Assembly: GCA_015501595.1 (NCBI GenBank)
Contig: JADNRX010000141.1
Coordinates: 62,001-126,000, forward strand
Length of the DNA: 64,000 nt
Direction of reading: 5' to 3'
Origin: Hymenopellis radicata
Lineage: Eukaryota > Basidiomycota > Agaricomycetes > Agaricales > Physalacriaceae
Position 1 is the stretch's first letter. Each line of letters begins with the position of its first letter. The notes below the pieces were generated by a model that saw nothing but the letters and a program-made list of their open reading frames with translations, was not told where the DNA came from and made no database searches. The position numbers and the translations under genes were made by a program. Below are positions 54,762 to 64,000 of the stretch, piece by piece.

Positions 54762-55800
54762 CTTGAGATAGATAATAGGTGTATGCGCAACGAATTTTCA
54801 CGACCTGGATAATGATCTTTAACAAATGAGCCGAACAGTAGACATATGAACTTGCCAGCGTGTAGGTAGAAGGGATCAAATGCACCTGGCAGATTGACGA
54901 GATTCTATGCCCTCCAAGCGCCTTCTTTATACTTCGTCGGGCGCCATTATGAGGTTGATGGTTGCACGCACACAGCGCATCCTGGGCATACGGCAGAATC
55001 GCGGGGGAGCAAATACTGACAAGGCGTCATCGTGATATTGACGCGCGCGCAGTAGCTAACGGTGAGGTGCGGTGCGTTGCCTAAAGGACCTAGTCAAGAA
55101 ACGCAGAGACGTGCACTACTGTTCGAAAGTGCCTGAACACTGCAACCTGCCTTCCCAATGGCGCTCTCGAATTCGTTGAGAGCAAGGAGGAAGGTTGACA
55201 AGCCGTCTTTGGCATATCATACGCTTCGCCTCCATATGATCCCAAGATCTCGACTGAAGTTGTTTTAGGTAGATCATGAAGTGCGCTGACACGTACGATA
55301 ATCATTGAAGTCGCTGAATATCAATGGGCGCGCTTGGCCAGTGATGGATACAGATCTTTAGTCATTCCGAGAAACTCCTAGACAAAGCATCAGCGTATCC
55401 CAGTGCTTCCGACTTGGCCGACATTGTCGCTGCACGCCCATAAGTTGAGGCCGTCGGCAAATTCGGTTCTGTACAAGATCAGTCAGGCAACAGTCATTTG
55501 GGCGCTGTCAACTTACGATAGCGTGTCACTAGTGTCGAGTCCAGGTTGAGATCTTCACTCAATTGGGGAACAGATTAGCTATGTAAAGTGGCCCGAATTG
55601 GCCGGAAGCCGACAACCAAAAGTCCTTCGCCCGTGAGCAGACGAACAGTCTCAACCTCGTTAACAGTCAAAGCCGTACATCCACGTCGTTCAAGCTCATC
55701 GCTGCCCGCGATGATGATGGTAAGAGACAGACGTCGACAGAGTTTTGATGCCGATCCTTTCTTGCCTTTGATTATCATGTCGTAATCCGCTCTTTTTGCT
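54762..55800. other. Upstream region of ART-like copy 3, no gene recognised
   Basis: It matches 41331-42333 and then joins directly to 43948 onward, without the 1.6-kb chimera segment of unit 1. Confidence 0.5.
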
Positions 55801-55805
55801 GCTTC

Positions 55806-56307
55806 TGCTTGAATTCCTGCCTGAACGAGTTGTCGACCCATACATTGTCAGCATCATCGGAGCGAGGGCAGCGGCTACCTCCTCAGCGATGCCGACGAGC
55901 AACTCTTGCTGAACATTGCCGTGCGTTACCCCCGGTTATCGTGTCCGAAAAAAATGCTAACAGCGGAGCAGTTCAATCAGGCTGTACGTGTACGGTCGCT
56001 CGTCATCCAATCCTCGGATCCTGCGAGAGCGCCCAAGACGATAAAACTCGTTGCGAACAATAGCAGCATCGGCTTTGAGGACGTGGAGTCGGCGGACGAG
56101 CCCCAGGTTGCGCAGGTGCTGGAGCTCAGCGAAGAGGACGCGGCGCAGGGCAAACCCATTCAGCTGCGATTTCTTCGATTCCAGAATGTGAACAGCCTGC
56201 ATGTATGCCCGTTATTGTCCTGCGCGTTGTCGCCGTGCTAACACCTCGCAGATCTTCGTAGCGTCCAACCATGGCGAAGAGGACGAGTCGCGTATCGGAT
56301 GTGCTGG
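55806..56307 (+). pseudogene. PITH-domain fragment, frameshifted copy 4
   Basis: Same structure and defects as 43990-44490: middle exon 55972-56202 intact, first and last exons shifted. Confidence 0.75.
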
Positions 56308-56355
56308 GTGTCCCTGAGGGTTGAGGAGGTAGTCTAGGCGAGTCCGTGGGGGAGG

Positions 56356-56785
56356 ACGCGAGGATCTCTGCGGGTTGAGGAAGCACGTCGGGTGACGAGT
56401 CGAGGAGGGCGGGTGTCACTGACTGGGTGGGGAGGAGAGTGTTCTTCCGAGGATGGTCTCCCCTGGGATGAGGAGGTTGTCTGAGTCCGTCGGGGGATGA
56501 CGCGAGGATCTCTGCGGGTTGAGGAAGCACGACGGGTTGACGTGTCGAGGAGGGCGGGTGTCACTGACTGGGTGGGAGGAGAGTGCTCTTCCGAGGATGG
56601 TCTCCCGTGGGATGAGGCGGAGAGCTGGGAGGATCAACCTTGAGGAGGGTGCTTGCCTCTAGGGGGTGGCACGTCGAGGCGGGACCTCTGAGGGGAGGCG
56701 ACGTTGAGGTGTTGCTTACCGTGTGGGGCGTGTCACTGACTGGGTGGGGCGTGTCACTAACTGGGTGGGGCGTGTTACTGACTGG
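56356..56785. repeat. G-rich tandem repeats and 21-bp minisatellite (unit 2)
   Basis: Counterpart of 44540-44969; the three 21-bp units are at 56723-56785. One G fewer is present in the G run near 56348. Confidence 0.7.
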
Positions 56786-58092
56786 GTCGAGGAGCGTGCT
56801 GGGTGGGGAGTCGAGGAGCGTGAGGGTGTCGCTGCCTGGGCATACTCTACTACTACTGAGTATTACACTTTGGAAATTATTACCTCTTTCAGCTGCCGTT
56901 CGTGTCCCGTTTTGCGGCTTGGGCTGCCGTAGAGTTTGGTACGTACGAAGTCTATGCAGGGACGGCAATAAAAACGCAGCAAGGTGAACGACTCGATTTC
57001 ACTTTTCACGATTTTGTCAATAGTTTCGGCTCCCGAAGGTAAAATGCATTGGGCAAAAGAGTACGTACGTTACAGAGTATGCTACAGAGGTCCGTGACCG
57101 GGTGTCGAGTATGTAGGGAATAAAAAAAAAAGGAAAACATCGCCGGTACCCAGTTCCAACTGGACTGTGTGGGTCCCGCTGGTGCCGCGACATTCAGTCA
57201 AGCACGCTCAGACACCAGTACACCGCACAGTAGGCAGTCATCACCGTGGTACCGGACTAGAGGCGTGGTGGGACACTGACCTGGCATAACGGCGGTAGGA
57301 AGGAAAGGTAGAATGAGAGCAGAGGGAATCTTGCCAGTCTTTATACCTCTCGCGATTAGGGCCGGGTTTACTATTATGGATGGGCGTCTGGGCCCGAATG
57401 ACCAACCAGCGCTCCCTCGCATCAGACCATAATAGTGTGGCAAAAGTAAATTCTCAATGAATAAACGCTCCCGTGTTACAGTTCGACGCGGCTGAGCATT
57501 AGGGATCAATAGAGACACATAACATGGCTGTAGCTAGACCATGGAGGAGTGTAACTCAAGAATACAGAGCCGCACATCCCGGGAGTCTGCAGGGCGGTCT
57601 TGGTAAGTGATGCAACGAATATTGAGGTATGACGGCACGTACCTCGGCTCTCACTATGAGAACTTAAACTTGTGCATGTAGACGTCTACAAATCGATGTG
57701 GATAATCAGCTACAAGGAGCGAATTTACCTTGTCAACTCTACGCCACGGAAGACTGCAACACGTTCCTCCAAGGCAACGATCGGGCGCCCAGACACGGGA
57801 ATATTCATCCGGGACCTGGATTTGATTCTACGGCAATCGTCAGACTTGACTCCCCATTCTCCCTTTCCCACTTACCATCACTTTGCCGCCACCGTCAAGC
57901 TAGTATTCACAAATACCCAGTTCGTGCACCGTCTCAGCGCGGTTTCCAGTGTAAATGGACCTACCGGTAAGCTCTCCGTCGGCTTGTCCCAGTTCGCCCG
58001 CTCATAGTCCTTCACGGTTCCCGACTTGGAAAATGCACGGTGTCGACAAGGCAAGCGAGAGATACGTCTCGACAGCGCGTATACTGACAGTT

Positions 58093-58579
58093 CAGAGTCC
58101 CTCAATTCGTCGAGATCTGGGTTTAGAAGTGGTGAATGTTGGGATGAGGTACGACAAGTCCTCCAGTCCGTGGTCTCCAGAGTGCTGACAATCCCACAGG
58201 TAGTAAATGCTCAATTCGTCGACATTCGGGGTCAGAACGTTGCGAAGACACCGGTGTCAACGTCGTCAATTCCAACGCAGGACACCCGTCACGAAGGAGA
58301 CACGCAATGAGAGGTGACCCGCGCAATTCGTCGAGAACCGGGTTCAGAATTTCGCGGGAGGGATAAGACGAAATCCGCAGAGTAGACGGTCGCCGGTGAG
58401 TTGTCGTCTTGGGCACTACTTATTCCAGAGAGACTGACCCCACAGACCCCATCAACCGTGCAAAGAGGCGAATATCCAGCGAGGAAAGCATAGATTTCGA
58501 GAGTCGCGACGAAGGGCAGGAGTGACTGCTAGCCGCTCAATTTGTCGAGAATCGTGTGCAGATTTCCAAAGAGAGAGGA
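58093..58579. repeat. Degenerate AATTCGTCGA repeat (unit 2)
   Basis: Counterpart of 46275-46760 with one extra G near 58362. Confidence 0.55.
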
Positions 58580-58919
58580 GAGCAATGAGGAGAGCAGGCG
58601 TCCCAAGGTACGTAGTCGACGTCGTGTTACATCATATTCAGAATTAAATATTCAAGGCAGGACCCACAAAATTAAGCGACGTCAACAGGAGCCGAATATG
58701 AAGACGAGAAGGGGCGGCGAGCAAAGATGCCAGGGCCGACATGACGGGCACAAGCAAGAACATGGCGATCGCGTTTAGTAGCTTAATCGGGCAACTTGAT
58801 GGTTTGCTTCATGCCATCACGATCTCTTGATATTCTCATCTCTTTTCTTTTGAGCCGACGCGTCGGCGCCTACGGCGCCTCTGGGAACGACGACCTCCTC
58901 AATAAACTGCTTTAAATCG

Positions 58920-59530
58920 CGATGGACAGTGCCGTGGGACAATAGCAGCGTGGATGGCCTCGCCGGCCTGGCTTGGATCTTGGGAGAAAAGTGCTTTTTT
59001 CTCCTTTTTTTTCACGTTAGTTTTGGCTCATTTGGTGCTAGATTTCCCTTGAATGCGTGTGCGACTTTGCGAGTTTTCCTTCCTGCGGCGGTGTTAACCT
59101 TGACGCTGATTCGCGTATATTCAGATGGACCGCGGTGGCCAACTACTACTACTAGGCGTTTACATCGCAGGAGAGCGACGTCGTTGCCATGGAAACTAGG
59201 CTTTGATAGAGAGCAGGCGTCGATGTCCTCGCCGGACCGGCTTTTGGTCCAGGCGAAAAGGTGCGTGTTTTGCGCTCATTTTGATCTTTGATTTCTAACT
59301 GAATTTCATTAGATCTTTGTCTCGCGCCCTCAAATAAGGTACGTTCGAGTTCATATTCCGCGGGATTCTTCATCTCACCCCTTGCCATTAGTTGAGGCGG
59401 CTTCGCCGCCTCCTCGCACGTTCAAACAACGCCACAACTTTAGGACACGCCATTTCGCAAATCTTATGGCGTATGTTGGCCTCGCCGGCCCGGCTTTTTT
59501 TCTGGGAAAAAGGTCCTAATATTTCCTTTC
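58920..59530 (+). repeat. LAGPAF exon-like repeat (unit 2)
   Basis: Counterpart of 47100-47700. Several one-base length differences change which frames look open, for example CCCTTGAATG for CCCTGAATG near 59047. Confidence 0.5.
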
Positions 59531-59614
59531 AATTTCACGTTGATTTCTGACTTGGTTCTCTTAGTTCAATCACCAAATTACAGTCAAATGGAGCGAGGAT
59601 TCCTTCTCTACGGA

Positions 59615-60545
59615 CGCCTCTTTCCCTTGATGGCGATCTGGATCTTGTCGGGCTCGGGTTTACGGACGGATTGGGACGTTTCGGCGGGGAACTCTTCAAG
59701 GTACGTTTGTTACCTCTTCAATTTCGGGACTAATCTTTATTCCAGCGCTACGATATTGCGTTGTACGCAGTGATCAGCGGCGCTGCCGCCGCTGTGCTTG
59801 CAATGCGGGCTCTCCCCTCCTCGGATCACGACACTTTCCGAAACTGCACGCCACACTTCGACCTTGGTCTCGGCTCACCTGGACACCACTACCTACAGCT
59901 GCAGGTCGTCGTCCGTTAGCATGCAGTGGCCTCTCTCTGTTACGACAGGCACATTAACGTCCCAGTGGTCGCGATGTACGCGTCAGACCGTCAACTCGCC
60001 GAGAACTCTTCTAATTACTGCCGGACCTACGCTCACACGCCTAGCCTTCGGATAATCCTAGCCGTTGATGTCGACTTGGATCTGACCCCGTTCGGCTTTA
60101 TGGCCTCATTTGAACATGTCGGTTACGAATTTGTTTTGGTGCGTTATGCCCGTCTAACTCACTTTCTGGACTAATAACTTATTGTAGCGCCTGATTTGTC
60201 GTACAATTGCAGTGAGCAACGGCGCTACCGAGGCTGCGCGCGCTCCCCTTGCTGCTGACTGCTCGTATAACGACTTCGGTCTCCGCCTAGAACTCTTCAA
60301 ATTTGAACGCGGACCTATACTCATGCGCCCTGTCCACGGCTCTATACCCGTTGATGGCGATTGGATCTGACGGAGCTCGGCTTCATGGCCGCTTTGGGAC
60401 GTATCGGTTATGATTTGGTCTTTTGGTACGTTATGGTAGTCTACGCGTTTTATTAAACTAACGACTTAATCCAGGGCCTGGGCTCTCGTATATTCGCAGT
60501 GAGCAGCGACGCTACCGCCGCTGCACTTGCGCTGCACGCTCCTCA
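59615..60545 (+). repeat. DGDLDL exon-intron repeat (unit 2)
   Basis: Counterpart of 47790-48720, with the same three introns. Confidence 0.5.
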
Positions 60546-62527
60546 CTGCTGGGTAAGCGTGGTCGGTGGTATTCTACGCCACACTTCAAGTTGTTTCTTG
60601 GGCGAGTGGGACGTCGGCCTTTCTGCCGTTCAGCGACGACTATATCGTCAGTTACGACGATGTCCTGTTCGGTTTTAAGGACCGCGATGTTGAGAAAGGG
60701 CTGGCTCGGGTTCGTGCCCTGGTTATTAGATCGGATTTGCGGAGCTAACTTGTTTGCAGCTCGTATCCACGGCGCGTTTAATTCGGTCGTGGACTACCCT
60801 GCCTTTACGTTCATTTAGACTCTGCGGGGCTGCGTTTCGTCTGGGACGACGATTCATAGGCACCAGCGCCGCTTTTATGGTTGGTACCTTGTCTTTTGTG
60901 TAGGAGTATATGTACTTGTTGTAGTTATGACGGGAATGAAATTGAGTTGCTGAAATCTCTTCTGTGCGAATGTGAATGAAGTCCGTAAAGCTACTTACCA
61001 TGGACTAGATAGTGTTACTTAGGGAGACCAGAACTTCGTATATACGGAATTGCATATCATTGAAGGTCTCTACAGCTGTCTGAATGCTCTGTAGAGTATA
61101 TTACAAGATGCTGGTAAAACATGGTTATTACCCCAAGTCGGACTATAACACAAACAACAAGATAACCCACCTGTTGACACTTACAGAGATGTCCATATCC
61201 CCGAAACCTCCAATGAAAACTTCTTCTGACGACGCAATCTGGCGGCCCTAAAAACTTGCGTGAGTCATAGAATGTACCTCGAAGATGATGTCCGTCGGGT
61301 CGTTAAGTTGATTTCAAGTAGCCAATGAAAATGATTTCCTCCGCTTGCTGAGCGGGTAACTCGAGTCGTCCCAATGTTCCAGGCCTTTAATCAGCTCGGA
61401 ATTAGTGGGAAAACATTGATATCAAACGTCAACATCCGGCTAAGCGACCCGCAGGTGATCGAGACCTCTTGACCTCGAACCACGACGTGTCCGAATCCAA
61501 AGCGCTTACACCAACGCGCCTCCATGCTCTCTCACTCTCCCCGACGTCTGGCCGAACTGAAATTACCTGGAGGTTTGTCTGTGGCTTATTTAAGGCAAAT
61601 TCCGATGGTGCTTGAGGCTGAGAACGCGTTCTAAAGACGACTTTACGCGTCAGACGCTCTGGGAGGCCTTCGGGACCCTGCACATCGATGACACGAGGAT
61701 TTCCTGGGCCCTATGACGCGTCTGGGGCATCGACAATCTTATCTAGTCGACCTCGGATGTGGGGAAATGACGCCAGTGCTCGTCTTCCTCCTCCGTCCCT
61801 CCAAGACTTTTGGGTAAACGTCGTTTTCCGCTTCATTTTGGTAGATTTGATGGCTGTATTAGGTCTACGTACCTTCATTACACTGTATGCCACCGTACGC
61901 CTGCCTCTGAATGAATTCAATTCAACGTTAATGCACGATTCGCTCTGTCTCCGCCGATTGCATTCAAGGTCCGTGCCTTTTCCGCGTTTCAACGGCCTTG
62001 ATTTCATGCTGACTCATATGACAGTGTATTCGAACGTAAACGGAGACTTTCTCCGTTCCTAGAACGGTCTAATTTGCAACACGAAGCGTTACGCTTGTAG
62101 GGTTGAAAAGACCAAGCTGGAATTTTTCAATATCCCCGAGTCCAGACGCCGCTCCATTACTCCCATCAGACCACCAAGGGTGGACCCTTCATCTAATGCC
62201 AGCATTTTGATGCTTGGAGGATTGTGTTGAGGACGGGAAAGTCGATACGGCGCGTTCTGGAGGACAAGGTAAGTTCCATTTGTGTCGTGTTCTCCTCCTT
62301 CCTCGACTCTGACTATGTAAAATCTCAGACTTTATGCTTTTTGGTGTTATTCGTTCTGGAGCGTGTGCGCTCAGGGCGAGGAATCAACAGCTAGCGAGAT
62401 TGTGTGGCGGCACGATATGCGCCCGAATATTGGACTGATCCCATCTAGTCCGACGGTCGCGCATCATCGCATTCGCTTATACGGCAGTGATTACGCGTCT
62501 GATGTAGTCTAGAAGCCTTGAAAGTAG

Positions 62528-62534
62528 TATAAAG
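62528..62534 (+). promoter_or_regulatory. TATA box (unit 2)
   Basis: TATAAAG, 76 bp upstream of ATG 62610; same leader as 50699-50780. Confidence 0.5.
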
Positions 62535-62609
62535 GCAGTGGGGATTTCATTCTAATTCTCCATTCCCTCTCCCATCTTTTCCTCTGTCTATTGCTCCTCG
62601 GTCGGTGTT

Positions 62610-64000
62610 ATGCCTTCCTTGTGCTCCCATTTTTACTTGCTTACATCTCTTACAGATGTGTTCTTGTCGTCGCCGCCGCCATCCTTGCCAACACGCACCC
62701 GGCGCACCTCAAACGTGACGGTAACGTTGAGGGTCACAGGTATGTATCTTTCCTCCCACCACCATCATCGTCGCTTTCCTTCCTCACTGTCACATTTCTT
62801 CAGTGTCTTTCCTTCAGTCTTCGACACTGTGGTATGTCTATTCATTGTCCGCGTCGACGACTAGCTCGCTGACGCGTCTTTTCAGATTCTTCGTGTGCGC
62901 TGTGCAGCGCGACGTTGACAACATTTTCACAAGTTTCATCCTTGGATACAGACGTGTGCTAGCGGTCTCTTCGTGCGTCGTTGTTTTAGCTGTCTATACC
63001 CGCAATTGATCACCACTATTTTGTCAGATGTTGACCACAGCGTCGGGAATTCGCTTTGAACCTGGACGGTACGTTCTCCTGTCCCGCCTCGTTCTACACC
63101 ATTGTGACCTTTGCCATAGATGCGCGCGGCTGATACCGTGAGCTTGAGCCCCGGTCGACTTTTTCGGGCGACATTGCCCGCTAGTCTCGCCTCCACACCA
63201 AGACTGGCATTGACGAGCGTCGTCAAATAGTAAGTAAACTTCGCTTGTTAGTTGTTTAGGCTTCTATTAATGGCCAGGACAGACAGACAGACTCGGGACT
63301 ACGGAGTGCTTGCGCGCGACGTTTGGGACGTTGTCTTCGCGACGCGTCCTTGTCCCATTTGGCTTCGCGCCGGTGGGAGCGACGCCGCTGTGGATAGAGA
63401 ATCATTTCGACACCACATGGGACCGCCGCCGTCCCACGAAGGATACGGCTTTTCATGGCGACTGCGCCGCTTGTTTCGGGATATACGTCCTGGTTGGACC
63501 GTGTTTAACGCCGACGGTACAGTCTTCGATTGGTGAGTCCCGCCCCATTCTGTTGAATGCTGTTACTCATCATATACAAGATATTCGAGTCCAAAGGTGG
63601 CTAATGTGTCGGGACGACGAGATGCTGCTTACACGCTCACGCAGTAAGCCGACGTTGTCTCTTCGTGATCTGGGCTAACTTGGTGATATAGTCGGCTGCA
63701 GGGTATGCCGTTCGTACGTGCGCCAGATCCGCCAGATGTGACGCGATTCATGGGCGGGAGGTTTGGGTAATTCTCAAGTTCAACGCGGATGCTAGGATGT
63801 ATGGAAAGGCTATATCAATGTGAAGCCTCTCGTGTGATGCGGGACATCGCCGCGCTCTCGTCACGTCATGGTGAGCTATTCAATTTCTAGTTTGTTCGTG
63901 CCAAATTGATTTTTCGCAGCTTAGATTACTGCAACGAGTGTCGACGTCGGACTAGATGCTCAATGGGAATGACGACGACTTTGACAAGACCTGGTAAGTC
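62610..64000 (+). CDS. Candidate multi-exon secreted protein gene, structure unresolved (copy 2, cut by window end)
   Basis: Counterpart of 50781-52260. One T fewer than unit 1 near 62660 and one extra C near 62757 alter the apparent frame of the hydrophobic segment. This shows that homopolymer length must be settled before a gene model can be trusted. The same intron signals follow to the window end (GTAAGTC at 63994). Confidence 0.3.

Larger units (their letters stand above)
52440..64000 (+). repeat. Segmental duplication, unit 2 (runs off the window)
   Basis: Repeats unit 1 from the 3' end of F-box A' onward. From about 55.8 kb onward the only differences I noticed from 44.0-52.2 kb are one-base length changes, mostly in homopolymers. 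Between about 52.44 and 55.6 kb true substitutions and longer indels are also present. Confidence 0.88.

Noticed and set aside
1..64000. CRISPR arrays, rRNA genes, bacterial operons
   Set aside because: The repeats found are TIRs, minisatellites or segmental copies; genes have fungal introns and no rRNA-like segment was recognised.

Overview
The window looks like an accessory, repeat-rich region of a mushroom-type basidiomycete (Agaricomycetes). The evidence is short introns (about 45-60 bp, GT..AG with CTAAC/CTGAC-like branch points), many F-box/leucine-rich proteins, a CHAT-domain protein, a DUF6535-type membrane protein, Ty3/gypsy debris and several TIR DNA transposons. All functional names are inferred from sequence motifs; no database search was possible.

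Layout. 1-421: 3' end of a CHAT-domain gene. 495-1275: broken F-box gene. 1380-8734: two apparently identical 3,677-bp TIR transposons, head to tail, separated by one base and enclosed by a single 7-bp target duplication; each carries a three-exon gene for a 970-residue transposase-like protein. 8945-10489: Ty3/gypsy RNase H/integrase remnant on the minus strand. 10841-11514: three-exon unknown gene, with an inverted paralogue at 19010-19687. 12480-12977: unknown ORF. 13614-15843: decayed DUF6535 gene. 16672-17823: unknown ORF running into a 437-bp MITE with perfect 8-bp target duplications.

19-44.5 kb is organised as a large imperfect inverted duplication around about 33 kb. Left arm: PITH fragment, ADP-ribosyltransferase-like secreted gene, F-box A, then F-box B and a 2.43-kb TIR element present only in this arm, then F-box C. 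Centre: a better-preserved PITH fragment and F-box D. Right arm: F-box C' (broken), F-box A' (intact), ART-like copy, a chimera joining the start of an ART-like gene to most of COX6B, and another PITH fragment.

38.93-64 kb is a direct tandem duplication: about 38.93-52.44 is repeated from about 52.44 to beyond the window. In the distal 8 kb the two copies differ, as far as I could see, only by one-base length changes, mostly in homopolymers. That points to a very recent duplication or to one locus assembled twice. This block also holds G-rich minisatellites, degenerate tandem exon-intron repeats and a candidate multi-exon secreted gene with a TATA box.

Taken together the region reads as a birth-and-death nursery for F-box and secreted genes, shaped by transposons and segmental duplication. 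The most unusual element is the tandem transposon dimer at 1.4-8.7 kb.
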